Positions 45,672-56,248 of a stretch of DNA of 64,000 nucleotides are shown here, piece after piece. The position numbers and the translations under genes are program-made. Location of the stretch: positions 13,229 through 77,228 of the forward strand of contig JBEBBU010000165.1 of the NCBI GenBank assembly GCA_041158225.1. The letters are read 5' to 3'. This DNA comes from JBEBBU01 sp041158225 (GTDB lineage Bacteria > Pseudomonadota > Gammaproteobacteria > Methylococcales > Methylococcaceae). The first letter of the stretch is position 1. Each line of letters begins with the position of its first letter. Under the pieces are notes generated by a model that was not told the DNA's origin, did no database searches, and worked only from the letters and a program-made list of their open reading frames with translations.

Positions 45672-45850
45672 TGGGGCGCTGCCTCGTGGAAGTTCTGCTG
45701 GCCATCTGGTTGCTGACCACAGCGCTTGAAGGGGCCATGCGGGTGATGGTCAACAGTCATGCTGCCATGGCTGGTGCCCATCAGAGGATGGATCAGGCGC
45801 TGCAGAAAATTAATGGACAGGTATGCGATGAATGTGACAGAAGCCAGTGA
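45671..45850 (+). pseudogene. PilV-like minor pilin, truncated (59 aa)
   Basis: An ORF of 59 residues whose start overlaps the FimT stop (TGATG). The N-terminus MGRCLVEVLLAIWLLTTALEG resembles PilV (usually GFSLIEVLVAI) with Glu5 kept but Arg in place of Phe1. PilV proteins are normally about 150-200 residues; here the frame stops after the N-terminal helix, running 41 bases into the 3' end of convergent rlmM. It is probably a decayed remnant, though a short product could still be made. Confidence 0.55.
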
Positions 45851-46931
45851 CCTCTTCCCGGTCATGGTAGAGTTGCCGGAAACGCAGTTCGTATTTCAAT
45901 CCTCTTGACTGCAGTTTTTCATGCATCATTTCATGACAGCGTTGCAGTTCATCGTAGCGTTTCTTCATGGGCAGTTTCAGGTTGAATATAGTGTAGCGGC
46001 ATTGCCCTTCTGTCAGCCAGTCAGTGACCAGTCGGGCAATGCGGACAGGCTGTTCCACCATGTCGCATACCATCCAGTCAACGGGTTTGCGGGGACGGTA
46101 ACGAAAACCATCGCTGCGGAAATGCTCAACCAGCCCGGATTCCAGCAGCGCCGGATCCATGGAGCCGTTGTCGATGGCCGCTATTCTGAGGTGCCGTCTG
46201 ACCAGTTGCCAGGTCCAGCCTCCGGGGGCGGCACCCAGATCAACCGCCTGCATGGCGGGCTGGAGTGCGTGTTCAGGATCCTTGAGGAAAGTAAGGAAGG
46301 CTTCTTCCAGCTTGAGGGTGGAACGGCTGGGCGCACCTCTTGGAAAACGCAGGCGCGGGATACCGCCAGGCCAGGGAGAGGCATTGCTGGCCTGGCTGAT
46401 GCCTACCCAGGCATGACTTGAATCCAGAAAAAACAGGTGTGATACCAGATCATGTGGCGAGGCTGTCGCCTGCTCCATCAGCAGGCGCCGGTTGAGTGCT
46501 TCGCGCTGCAGCGGCCGCTGAAATTTCTTCAGGAAAACTGACAGCTCTTTGGCCTCATTGGTATCTGCTGTTTCCAGCCACATGTGGCGGTAGCGCCGTG
46601 GCGTATTCCTGGGCTGTCCCTGTAGCAGGCAGGCCGCCTGATCCAGAAGCGGGCTGATACGGTCGTCGCCTGGAATGTCCTGTAACGGGCCTGTGACCAG
46701 AATCTGCTGGCGGGCGAAGGCCAGTGTGGTCAGGTTGAGTGGCGGGACGGCCCAGCTATCCCAGGCATCAGGGACATGGGGCAGAAAAAGTACATGTGCG
46801 CTGTTCTCTTTGGCTTTCAGATAGCCTTCAATCCCGCGTCTCTGGGCATTGGCCTGAACCTCGGCGGCACAGTCACGCTCAAAACCACGCCGGCAGTAAA
46901 AGAGCAGGGCACGTCCGTAGCCTGATTTCAT
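45810..46931 (-). CDS. rlmM: 23S rRNA 2'-O-ribose methyltransferase RlmM
   Basis: A 373-residue RlmM, which methylates C2498 of 23S rRNA. The N-terminal THUMP-like region starts RALLFYCRRGFERDCAAEVQ. The SAM domain has AVDLGAAPGGWTWQLVRR, and DWMVCDMVEQP, NLKLPMKKRYDE and the catalytic-tetrad Lys/Asp segments are recognisable. Its 3' end overlaps the truncated pilin ORF. Confidence 0.94.
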   Translation of the reverse strand: MKSGYGRALLFYCRRGFERDCAAEVQANAQRRGIEGYLKAKENSAHVLFLPHVPDAWDSWAVPPLNLTTLAFARQQILVTGPLQDIPGDDRISPLLDQAACLLQGQPRNTPRRYRHMWLETADTNEAKELSVFLKKFQRPLQREALNRRLLMEQATASPHDLVSHLFFLDSSHAWVGISQASNASPWPGGIPRLRFPRGAPSRSTLKLEEAFLTFLKDPEHALQPAMQAVDLGAAPGGWTWQLVRRHLRIAAIDNGSMDPALLESGLVEHFRSDGFRYRPRKPVDWMVCDMVEQPVRIARLVTDWLTEGQCRYTIFNLKLPMKKRYDELQRCHEMMHEKLQSRGLKYELRFRQLYHDREEVTGFCHIHRIPVH

Positions 46932-47356
46932 AGGGGGGAGTCATCCAGCAATAACGGGTGTTCAACGGGTGGATCCTGATCAAGACTGAAGGCTCTGAGT
47001 TCCAGTACGCCGCGGGTATTGAGGGTAATGATCAGGTGTAGCAGTTCAGGATGTCCATGTTCCTCCAGATCGTGCCGGGAGGGTAGGGCCGGGGCTGTGG
47101 GGTGGGAATGATAAATGGCGTAAGGCATTTCGCCACGCTCGCGCATGATGGCCACTGTATCCAGCTGTTCGCGTTCATCCATCTGGAAACGGGTTGCTGG
47201 TGTCGGGCTCACATTGTGCATCGGATAGAGGCGGCAGGGGCGTTGTGCCCGTGCTGCCATGAGGCCGCACACTTCGGCATCTGGTGCAGTCTGGGCGTGC
47301 TGCATGATCTGGTTGACCAGTCTGCGCGGCAGGTAGACAGGTGTTGCGTTATTCAT
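46928..47356 (-). CDS. JAMM/MPN-domain metallopeptidase
   Basis: A 142-residue JAB1/MPN protein of the bacterial M67 group. The zinc motif is complete: Glu28 (AEVCG), His83 and His85 (YHSHP), Ser93 and Asp96 (PSRHD). In bacteria such proteins often release C-terminal tails from ubiquitin-like sulfur carriers such as CysO or MoaD types; no such carrier is next to it. The stop overlaps rlmM start as ATGA. Confidence 0.85.
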   Translation of the reverse strand: MNNATPVYLPRRLVNQIMQHAQTAPDAEVCGLMAARAQRPCRLYPMHNVSPTPATRFQMDEREQLDTVAIMRERGEMPYAIYHSHPTAPALPSRHDLEEHGHPELLHLIITLNTRGVLELRAFSLDQDPPVEHPLLLDDSPL

Positions 47357-47366
47357 GAGGATCGGT

Positions 47367-48578
47367 TCACTGTATAGATCTGGATGGCGAAAAATGGGCC
47401 TGCAGGCGGCTCAGTCCGGCAAATTGGCCTTGTGCGGATTCTGACAGGATCAGGGTGTACAGGCGATGGTGACGACATAGCACTTTCCCGGACGATGCAT
47501 GACGCAGTTCAAGGCTGAGCTGGTAACGGTCCGGAGCAAGCGACATGTCGGGCAGACTGACGGTGACGCTGGTTGCCTGCTGTCCTGACCAGGCCGGATA
47601 TGACGCGCCATAGGCTGAATCAGCACTGGCGACGAGCAGGCCAGCCTCATTCCAGAACCCGATCCGCAGATGTACAGCTGCATCAGTCTGCCCCTGTAGG
47701 TCCAGCGTCAGTTGCCATGCATCGCCACTGGCAAGGTGCGGCTGCCCTGATGTTATTTTTACACTGATCTGGTCATGATGCAGTTCGGATGCCTGCTGGT
47801 ACAGCATCGGCATCTGCTGCTGGTGTGCCAGATTCTGATAGCCGATGGCACTGTAATAACGCGGGTAAATGATGTCTGGTGTATCGATGGCCATGGCTTC
47901 GCCATGCAGCATGAGCAGACAGCGGTCGGCAATCTGCCGCATATTCATTTCCTGATGCGAGACAAAGACAATGGCAGTACCCTGCTTTTTCAGGTGACTG
48001 AGCCGGTCGAGACACTGGAGCTGGAAGCGGGTATCGCCAACGGCAAGAACTTCGTCAATCAGCAGCAGGCGTGCGGGCAGGCAGGTTGCTATGGCAAACT
48101 CCAGTCTGGCATACATGCCGTCCGAGTACTGCCTGACTGGCCGGTCCAGTGCTTCATCCAGCCCGGAAAATGCAACGATATCATCCAGCAGGCGGTCAGT
48201 AGTGCGTTTGTCCACCCCCTGTCCGGCACACTTGATGTAAATATTTTCGCGTCCACTGTACAGGGGTTGCAGTCCCTGGCCAAGGCGTAATAGTGATTTC
48301 ATGCCGTGTGTGACGGCTACCCTGCCTTCATCCGGGCGGTAATCACCATCCAGCAGCCGTAGCAGGGTACTTTTGCCCGCACCGTTAGGTCCTACAAGGC
48401 CGAGGCATTCACCTGCTTCCAGTTCAAAGCTCAGATTTCTGACGGCCCAGATTTCCTGGCTTCTCTGCATTGCAGGTCGGGCGCTCCGCATCCTGTCCTG
48501 TAGGGGATAGAGGATGGATGCGAGGAGTGAGCGATAGAAACGCTTGCCCAGATGGTCAGCGCGCACAACCACAGTCAT
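47367..48578 (-). CDS. Wzt-like polysaccharide ABC transporter ATPase with C-terminal domain
   Basis: A 403-residue ABC ATPase. Walker A GPNGAGKST at residues 63-71, the Wzt-type signature YSDGMYAR at 151-158 in place of LSGGQ, and Walker B LLLIDE at 171-176. Residues after about 260 form a beta-rich domain like the Wzt carbohydrate-binding domain, which reads the capped end of O-antigen or capsule chains. No permease (Wzm) or glycosyltransferase lies beside it, so it is an orphan here. It is in the run rlmM-JAMM-ATPase-gat on the minus strand. Confidence 0.85.
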   Translation of the reverse strand: MTVVVRADHLGKRFYRSLLASILYPLQDRMRSARPAMQRSQEIWAVRNLSFELEAGECLGLVGPNGAGKSTLLRLLDGDYRPDEGRVAVTHGMKSLLRLGQGLQPLYSGRENIYIKCAGQGVDKRTTDRLLDDIVAFSGLDEALDRPVRQYSDGMYARLEFAIATCLPARLLLIDEVLAVGDTRFQLQCLDRLSHLKKQGTAIVFVSHQEMNMRQIADRCLLMLHGEAMAIDTPDIIYPRYYSAIGYQNLAHQQQMPMLYQQASELHHDQISVKITSGQPHLASGDAWQLTLDLQGQTDAAVHLRIGFWNEAGLLVASADSAYGASYPAWSGQQATSVTVSLPDMSLAPDRYQLSLELRHASSGKVLCRHHRLYTLILSESAQGQFAGLSRLQAHFSPSRSIQ

Positions 48579-48587
48579 GTGAGCTGG

Positions 48588-50024
48588 TCAGCCATCCAGA
48601 CGGCTTTTGAGCAGTTCGTTCAGCTGCGCCGGATTGGCTTTGCCCTGTGTGGCTTTCATGGCCTGTCCCACGAAAAAGGCAAAAAGCTTGTCTTTGCCAG
48701 CGCGATACTGTGCGAGCTGGTCCGGGTTGGCGGCGATGATGCCATCAATAATGGCTTCCAGGGCACTGTTGTCCGTGATCTGTCGGAGTCCTTCGCGATC
48801 AATGACGGCATCGGCACTCAGTCCGGGTTCCAGCCACAGTATTTCCAGTACCTGTTTGCCTATCTTGCCGGAAATGGTGCTGTCGACGATACGCTGGAGA
48901 AGTCCAGCCAGTGTCATGGCATCAACGCGGCTGGTGCTGATGTCCAGACCTTCCTTGTTGATCAGTCCCAGCAGTTCACCCATGACCCAGTTGGCGCAGA
49001 TTTTGGCATCTGCTGCGGATTCCCTGACCACGGTTTCGAAGTAATCTGCCAGTTCACGGCTGGCGGTCAGTACGTCGGCATCATAGTCACTCAGTCCGTA
49101 GCTTTCCATGAAGCGGGCCAGTTTTGCGTCAGGGAGTTCGGGTAGTGATGCGCGAACCTGCTCTATTCTTTCTGCGCTGATGGCAAGCGGCAGCAGATCA
49201 GGGTCAGGGAAGTAGCGATAGTCGTTGGCTTCCTCCTTACTGCGCATGGAGCGGGTTTCATCCTTGTTGGCATCATAGAGGCGGGTTTCCTGGATGATGC
49301 TGCCGCCAGCCTCCAGAATGGCGATCTGGCGCTCAACCTCGTGGTTGATCGCCCGTTCCACGAAGCGGAAGGAGTTCAGGTTCTTGATTTCACAGCGTGT
49401 GCCAAAAGCTGTCTGGCCTTTGGGGCGAACCGAGACATTGGCGTCACAACGGAAGGAGCCTTCCTGCATGTTGCCGTCACATATTTCCAGATAGCGTACC
49501 AGCGCGTGCAGCTTTTTCATGTAGGCTACCGCCTCGCGTGCTGAGCGCATGTCTGGCTCTGACACGATTTCCAGCAGCGGTGTGCCCGCCCGGTTCAGGT
49601 CAATGCCGCTCTGGTTGAGAAAGCCTTCGTGCATGGATTTGCCGGCATCTTCTTCCAGATGTGCACGGGTGATGCCAACGGTGATGGGCGTGCCGTCGAC
49701 ATGGATGACCAGCTGCCCCTGACTGACCACTGGCAGGTCGTACTGGCTTATCTGGTAGCCTTTGGGCAGGTCGGGGTAAAAATAGTTCTTGCGTGAAAAG
49801 ACTGACAGTGGACAGACGGTAGCGCCTATGGCCAGGCCGAGGCGGATCGCCATGTCAACCGCCTGCTGGTTGAGTACGGGCAGTACCCCAGGCATGCCGA
49901 GATCAATGGCGCAGGCCTGGGTGTTGGGCTCGGCACCATAGGCAGTGGCTGCGCCTGAAAAAATCTTTGACCGGGTGGCCAGCTGTGCGTGAATTTCCAG
50001 TCCAATGACTGTTTCCCATTCCAT
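48588..50024 (-). CDS. gatB: Asp/Glu-tRNA amidotransferase subunit B
   Basis: A 478-residue GatB, the kinase/tRNA-binding subunit of the amidotransferase that makes Gln-tRNA or Asn-tRNA. It begins [15 protein letters not shown] and has the [21 protein letters not shown] motif and a YqeY-like C-terminal tail. Order gatC-gatA-gatB on the minus strand. Confidence 0.97.
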   Translation of the reverse strand: MEWETVIGLEIHAQLATRSKIFSGAATAYGAEPNTQACAIDLGMPGVLPVLNQQAVDMAIRLGLAIGATVCPLSVFSRKNYFYPDLPKGYQISQYDLPVVSQGQLVIHVDGTPITVGITRAHLEEDAGKSMHEGFLNQSGIDLNRAGTPLLEIVSEPDMRSAREAVAYMKKLHALVRYLEICDGNMQEGSFRCDANVSVRPKGQTAFGTRCEIKNLNSFRFVERAINHEVERQIAILEAGGSIIQETRLYDANKDETRSMRSKEEANDYRYFPDPDLLPLAISAERIEQVRASLPELPDAKLARFMESYGLSDYDADVLTASRELADYFETVVRESAADAKICANWVMGELLGLINKEGLDISTSRVDAMTLAGLLQRIVDSTISGKIGKQVLEILWLEPGLSADAVIDREGLRQITDNSALEAIIDGIIAANPDQLAQYRAGKDKLFAFFVGQAMKATQGKANPAQLNELLKSRLDG

Positions 50025-50036
50025 AAATCAGTATCC

Positions 50037-51497
50037 TCAGATTGCGTTCATGCCAGACGGGATCTGCCGGTGCCAGTCCGTCGCCTGCTGGTAACGGTGG
50101 GCGATATTCAGCAGTCGTGCCTCACTGAAATAATTGCCTATAAGCTGCATGCCTACGGGCAGGCCGGAGGAGAAACCTACCGGAATGGACATGCCTGGCA
50201 GTCCAGCCAGATTGACAGCGATGGTATAGATGTCTGACAGGTACATGGCGATCGGATCCTGACTTTTGGCGCCAAGACCAAATGCCACTGATGGTGCTGT
50301 GGGGCCCATGATGACATCGACGCGGGAGAATGCCTCACGGAAATCCTGGCTGATCAGGCGCCTGATTTTCTGAGCCTTGAGATAGTAGGCATCGTAGTAT
50401 CCGGCGGACAGGGCGTAAGTACCGATGAGTATGCGCCTTTTGACTTCATCACCGAAACCCTCACCGCGCGAGCGCTGGTAAAGATCGGACAGATCTTTGG
50501 GATTTTCGCAGCGGTGGCCGTAGCGTACGCCATCAAAGCGCGCAAGATTGGATGAGCATTCTGCCGGCGCCACAACATAGTAGGCGGGAGCCGACAGGTG
50601 CATATTGGGCAGGGAGACTGGTTCAACACTGGCGCCAAGACTGCGGTAGGTATTCACGGCTTCCTCGATCCTGGCTGCAATATCGGCATCAAGGCCCTCA
50701 CCGAAGAACTGTTCAGGCAGCCCGATACGCAGACCTTCGAGGCTGTCACCCAGCGTCGCTGTATAGTCAGGTACTGGCAGGTCCACGCTGGTGGAATCAC
50801 GCGGATCAAAGCCTGCCATGACCTGTAGCAGCATGGCACAGTCTTCAGCAGACTGCGCCATGGGGCCTGCCTGATCCAGACTGGATGCGAAGGCAATCAT
50901 ACCCCAGCGTGAAATACGTCCGTAGGTGGGTTTGAGCCCGGTAATGCCGCAGAAGGCGGCAGGCTGGCGGATGGAACCGCCGGTATCTGTGCCGGTGGCG
51001 GCGACTGCGATTCTGGCAGCTACAGCGGCGGCTGATCCTCCGGATGAGCCGCCAGGTACGGTCTGGGTGTTCCAGGGGTTCCTGACAGGACCGTACCAGC
51101 TGGTTTCATTGGATGAGCCCATGGCAAATTCATCCATATTGACCTTGCCCAGCATGACACAACCAGCGGCATCAAGGCGTTCGACTACTGTCGCATCATA
51201 GGGTGAAATGAAGTTGTCCAGCATCCTTGATCCGCAACTGGTACGAACACCGCGTGTGCAGAAAATGTCCTTCTGCGCGATGGGAATGCCGGTCAGCGGC
51301 GTAGCCTCGCCACGCGCCCGTCTGGCATCAGCTGCCTCGGCGCTGGCCAGCGCCTGTCCGGCAGTGACTGTGACATAACTGTTAAGTTCGGGATTGTAGC
51401 GTTCTATGCGCTCCAGAAAGTGGCGTGTCAGCTCTACACTGCTGATACTGCGGGTTTCAAGATCGCGGGAAAGCTCGGCAAGTGTCTTGGTATGCAT
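50037..51497 (-). CDS. gatA: Asp/Glu-tRNA amidotransferase subunit A
   Basis: A 486-residue amidase-signature protein that supplies ammonia from glutamine. The Lys-Ser-Ser triad lies in [20 protein letters not shown] and [15 protein letters not shown]. The start at ATG 51497 ([14 protein letters not shown]) is chosen since upstream residues are not conserved and gatC ends 2 bases before it. Confidence 0.97.
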   Translation of the reverse strand: MHTKTLAELSRDLETRSISSVELTRHFLERIERYNPELNSYVTVTAGQALASAEAADARRARGEATPLTGIPIAQKDIFCTRGVRTSCGSRMLDNFISPYDATVVERLDAAGCVMLGKVNMDEFAMGSSNETSWYGPVRNPWNTQTVPGGSSGGSAAAVAARIAVAATGTDTGGSIRQPAAFCGITGLKPTYGRISRWGMIAFASSLDQAGPMAQSAEDCAMLLQVMAGFDPRDSTSVDLPVPDYTATLGDSLEGLRIGLPEQFFGEGLDADIAARIEEAVNTYRSLGASVEPVSLPNMHLSAPAYYVVAPAECSSNLARFDGVRYGHRCENPKDLSDLYQRSRGEGFGDEVKRRILIGTYALSAGYYDAYYLKAQKIRRLISQDFREAFSRVDVIMGPTAPSVAFGLGAKSQDPIAMYLSDIYTIAVNLAGLPGMSIPVGFSSGLPVGMQLIGNYFSEARLLNIAHRYQQATDWHRQIPSGMNAI

Positions 51498-51498
51498 G

Positions 51499-51786
51499 TT
51501 ATTCGATAACCTTTGGTACCAGGTAAAGACCATCTTCCACCTGAGGCGCTATGGACTGGAAGAGCGAGTGCTGGTCATGTTCGCTGACGATGTCAGGGCG
51601 CAGGCGCTGTGTCTGCTCCATGGGGTGGGCCATGGGTTCGACATCAAGCGTATCAACGGCGTCCATCTGGGCAACAAAATCGAGAATTCCTGAAAGATCG
51701 CGGGCGTAATCGTCTTTTTTATCATCGTCGATGGCGATGCGTGCAAGCCATGCAATCTTGCTGACGTCGGATGAGGATAAGGACAT
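51499..51786 (-). CDS. gatC: Asp/Glu-tRNA amidotransferase subunit C
   Basis: A 95-residue GatC, the small subunit that holds GatA and GatB together. [20 protein letters not shown] and the ending [12 protein letters not shown] are typical. It is the first gene of gatCAB, divergent from mreB; the 107-base gap between them holds both promoters, none strongly consensus by eye. Confidence 0.95.
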   Translation of the reverse strand: MSLSSSDVSKIAWLARIAIDDDKKDDYARDLSGILDFVAQMDAVDTLDVEPMAHPMEQTQRLRPDIVSEHDQHSLFQSIAPQVEDGLYLVPKVIE

Positions 51787-51860
51787 GGATGTGACCTTCT
51801 AGCTGATTGATGCAGCATATGATAACGCATCTATTGCCCATCCCCCCAGCCGATTGCTAA

Positions 51861-52937
<1,077 letters not shown>

Positions 52938-52952
52938 TGCGGGTACAGCGCC

Positions 52953-53900
52953 ATCAAACAGCGAATTTTCAGTAGCCGCTCCTCGCATACCACCAGGCTG
53001 CTGGTCTGTCTGGCCATTTCTGCCGCGCTTCTGGTGGCTGACCAGCGGGGTAAGCTGACTGGCTTGCGGGCGGTGCTTGCCACTGCCGTGTATCCCCTGC
53101 AGCAGTTGATCAGTTCGCCGGTGCGCTGGCTGGATGATGTTGCTGCGCAGTTTGCCAGTCGTGAGGCTCTGATTGCTGAAAATGCACGGCTGAGGGATGA
53201 ACAGAAAAATCTTGAAGCGAGGCAGTTGACCTTTTCCTCGCTGCAGCAGGAAAACATACGGCTGAGAGAGTTGCTGCAGTCGCCGGTCAGGATTGCTGAC
53301 CGTTATCTTATTGCCGAACTGCTGGCGATCAATGTAGCCCCTTATTCGCATGTCTTTGTCGTCAACAGGGGTGCGCAGCAAGGCGTTTATGTTGGTCAGC
53401 CTGTGCTGGATGCCAGAGGTGTTGTCGGGCAGGTTCTACGCGTTTCGCCTTTCAGTGCGGAGGTCATGCTGATCAGTGATCCGAATCACGGCATCCCGGT
53501 ACAGGTTAACCGTAATGGTGTCCGTACCATCGCGCTGGGAACTGGCCGGAGCGACCGGCTGGTCATGCCTTACCTTAGTGGCAGTGCCGATGTTGAGGTG
53601 GGCGATCTTCTGGTGACCTCTGGTCTTGGGGGGGTCTTTCCTGCTGGTTATCCCGTGGCGACAGTCACGGCAGTCAGTGCCCAGGGCGGTGTTTTTGCCA
53701 AAGTTTCAGCCCAGCCTGTTGCGCCTCTGGACAGGATCAGGGAGGTTCTGCTGGTCTGGAGTGATGTCACCTCCGGGGCTCTCCCGGCGCATTCACCGCC
53801 AGATCTGCCCCATGCAGAGAATCAGGAGACTGTTCCGGTGCAGAAAGTGCAGCTACCGTCGTTGCCGGGCCAGCAAGGGGATGAGGGTGAGGGCGAATAA
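52953..53900 (+). CDS. mreC: Rod-shape protein MreC with no canonical start codon
   Basis: MreC, the periplasmic partner of MreB. The visible protein has the signal-anchor (RLLVCLAISAALLVADQRG), a coiled coil (ASREALIAENARLRDEQKNL) and the two beta-barrel domains. The frame is open from the mreB stop, but between there and the anchor there is no ATG, GTG or TTG. The family-like N-terminus IKQRIFSSRSSHTTRLL would begin at ATC 52953, given here as start by inference. CTG 52998 keeps most of the anchor; GTG 53034 would delete it. A sequencing error is possible. Confidence 0.8.
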   Translation: MKQRIFSSRSSHTTRLLVCLAISAALLVADQRGKLTGLRAVLATAVYPLQQLISSPVRWLDDVAAQFASREALIAENARLRDEQKNLEARQLTFSSLQQENIRLRELLQSPVRIADRYLIAELLAINVAPYSHVFVVNRGAQQGVYVGQPVLDARGVVGQVLRVSPFSAEVMLISDPNHGIPVQVNRNGVRTIALGTGRSDRLVMPYLSGSADVEVGDLLVTSGLGGVFPAGYPVATVTAVSAQGGVFAKVSAQPVAPLDRIREVLLVWSDVTSGALPAHSPPDLPHAENQETVPVQKVQLPSLPGQQGDEGEGE

Positions 53901-54378
53901 TCCGCATGGCGGTGGCATCATCATCCTGATGAGCATTCTGGTCGCCATGGGGTTGAACCTTCTTCCCCTGCCATCCTCTGTGGCAGTCAACAACCCTGAC
54001 TGGGTGCTGCTCTGTCTGGTGTACTGGGCTCTGGCACTGCCGGAGCGGGTGGGGGTAGTATCGGCATGGTGTGTGGGGCTCATCATGGATGTGTTGACAG
54101 CGCATCTCATGGGGCAGCATGCCATGGCTTACGCTCTGGTGATCTATCTCTGTATCCGGATTCATCGCAGGATGCGGCTTTATCCACCAGTCCAGCAGGC
54201 TGTTTCCGTATTTTTCTACCTTGGTGGTTCCCAGGTTTTCCTGTTCTGGACCGGACGTCTTCAGGGCAGTCAGGAAAAACCGGCCATAGCCTGGTTTGCC
54301 ATTGTGCTTGGCGCAATCATGTGGTTTCCGGTCCTGTTTGGTCTGCGCAGGCTGAGGCGGCATTTCAGCATCACATGA
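53881..54378 (+). CDS. mreD: Rod-shape protein MreD
   Basis: A 165-residue membrane protein with about five TM segments; NPDWVLLCLVYWALALPERVG is the MreD hallmark. It overlaps mreC by 20 bases. AAGGGG lies directly before ATG 53881, so the GTG at 53887, with better SD spacing, may be the true start. It links MreC to the PBP2-RodA synthase. Confidence 0.92.
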   Translation: MRVRANNPHGGGIIILMSILVAMGLNLLPLPSSVAVNNPDWVLLCLVYWALALPERVGVVSAWCVGLIMDVLTAHLMGQHAMAYALVIYLCIRIHRRMRLYPPVQQAVSVFFYLGGSQVFLFWTGRLQGSQEKPAIAWFAIVLGAIMWFPVLFGLRRLRRHFSIT

Positions 54379-54391
54379 GGCGCTGCAACTG

Positions 54392-56248
54392 ATGGAGGAT
54401 TTTGACCGCTATGGCAGTTCTGTAAACGCCTCACAGGATTTTATCCAGCGTATTACCCTGATTGTTGTCATCATTATTTTTCTCAGCCTGCTGCTGGTTG
54501 CACGTCTGGTCTATCTGCAGGTGGCAGGTTTTGACCATTACGAGACGCTTTCCCAGGAAAACAGGGTCAAGATAGCGCCACTGCCGCCAGTGCGCGGGAT
54601 TATCTATGACCGTCACGGTGAAGTGCTGGCGGATAATGTGCCGACTTACAGTCTCGAAATTACACCAGAACGTGTTGTCGATCTGGAAGATACCTTGAGT
54701 CGTCTGCAGTCGTTACTGGGGCTTTCTGATGATGATATTGCCCGATTTCGCAACCAGCGCAGCAGGCATAAGTCATTTGAAAGTGTGCCAGTCAAGCTAC
54801 AGCTCAGCGAAGATGAAATTGCTGCTTTTTCAGTGCGGATGCCTTTCTTTCCAGGCGTGGAAATCAGGGCGCGCATGATCCGGGTTTATCCTTACGGTGA
54901 TCTTCTCGGACATGTTGTTGGCTATGTGGGGCGGATCAGTGAGTCTGATATGGCGACTCTTGATCCGGACGCCTACAGTGGTACCTATCACATTGGCAAG
55001 AGCGGGCTGGAAAAGAACTACGAAGCTCTGCTTCATGGTGTGGCAGGTTATGAGGAAATGGAAACTAATGTTCAGGGGCGGGCTGTCCAGGTGCTGGGTA
55101 CAACGCCACCGCTGGCTGGCTCTGATCTTTACCTGTCACTGGATGTCCGTCTGCAGCGCATTGCCATGGATGCGCTTGGGGACTGGCAGGGCGCACTGGT
55201 AGCCATGGAGCCGTCCAGCGGACGGATTCTGGCGTTAGCCAGCAAGCCTGCTTTTGATCCTAACCCTTTTGTTTACGGTATCAGCCACAAAGCTTATGAC
55301 GCGCTGCAGAATGCGCCGGGCCGCCCACTTTACAACCGGGCGGTGCGTGGTCTTTATCCGCCAGGATCAACAGTCAAGCCTTTTGTCAGTCTGGCGGGGC
55401 TTGAGGTGCTTGGCCTTGGGTCCGAACATACGGTTTTCTGTCCTGGTTACTATCAGTTGCCAGGGTCGGAGCACAAGTATCGGGACTGGCGCAAGGGAGG
55501 GCATGGAACCGTCAATCTTGGCGCGGCACTGACCCAGTCCTGCGACGTTTATTATTATGACATGGCGCAACGACTCGGGATTGACCGTCTTCAGTCTTAC
55601 ATGAAGCGGTTTGGATTTGGTGAGCGGACTGGTGTGGATATGGATGGTGAGAACAGGGGGCTTTTCCCCAATCAGGCCTGGAAGATGAAGCAGCGCAAGC
55701 AGGCCTGGTATCCGGGTGAGACACTTATTGCCGGAATTGGTCAGGGATATGTGCAGGCCACGCCTCTCCAGTTGGCGCGTGCGGTTGCAACGCTGGCCAA
55801 TCGGGGCAGGCTGGTGACACCCTATCTGGTCGACAGGGCTGAAGGCGGTGATCCTGCTCTGCCACATCCGGCGCACGATGTTTCGGCGTTGCCACAGATT
55901 GCCATCAGGCCGGAGCATTACAGGGCCGTGGTTGACGCGATGATCAATGTGGTGCACAGCCAGCAGGGCACGGCCAAGGGTATCGCACAGGGGCTGGAAT
56001 ACCGGATAGCTGGCAAGACAGGTACCGCCCAGGTATTCACGGTTGGGCAGAATCAGGATTATAAATCCATGCACATTGATGAAGCCATGCGCGACCATGC
56101 ATGGTTTGTAGCATTTGCACCTGCAGACAATCCATCCATTGCCGTGTCGGTTCTGATTGAGCATGGTGGTCATGGTGGATCCGTAGCGGCACCTATGGCG
56201 CGCAAGGTGATGGATGCCTACCTGGGATATACCCATGCAGTTCCATGA
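54392..56248 (+). CDS. mrdA: Penicillin-binding protein 2 (elongation transpeptidase)
   Basis: A 618-residue class B PBP. N-terminal TM anchor (residues about 24-45), pedestal domain, and transpeptidase with SxxK at Ser326-Lys329 (PGSTVKPF), the SCD of TQSCDVYYYD as SxN-type motif, and KTG in AGKTGTAQVF. It crosslinks lateral-wall peptidoglycan with RodA, encoded next and overlapping by 14 bases. Confidence 0.97.
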   Translation: MEDFDRYGSSVNASQDFIQRITLIVVIIIFLSLLLVARLVYLQVAGFDHYETLSQENRVKIAPLPPVRGIIYDRHGEVLADNVPTYSLEITPERVVDLEDTLSRLQSLLGLSDDDIARFRNQRSRHKSFESVPVKLQLSEDEIAAFSVRMPFFPGVEIRARMIRVYPYGDLLGHVVGYVGRISESDMATLDPDAYSGTYHIGKSGLEKNYEALLHGVAGYEEMETNVQGRAVQVLGTTPPLAGSDLYLSLDVRLQRIAMDALGDWQGALVAMEPSSGRILALASKPAFDPNPFVYGISHKAYDALQNAPGRPLYNRAVRGLYPPGSTVKPFVSLAGLEVLGLGSEHTVFCPGYYQLPGSEHKYRDWRKGGHGTVNLGAALTQSCDVYYYDMAQRLGIDRLQSYMKRFGFGERTGVDMDGENRGLFPNQAWKMKQRKQAWYPGETLIAGIGQGYVQATPLQLARAVATLANRGRLVTPYLVDRAEGGDPALPHPAHDVSALPQIAIRPEHYRAVVDAMINVVHSQQGTAKGIAQGLEYRIAGKTGTAQVFTVGQNQDYKSMHIDEAMRDHAWFVAFAPADNPSIAVSVLIEHGGHGGSVAAPMARKVMDAYLGYTHAVP

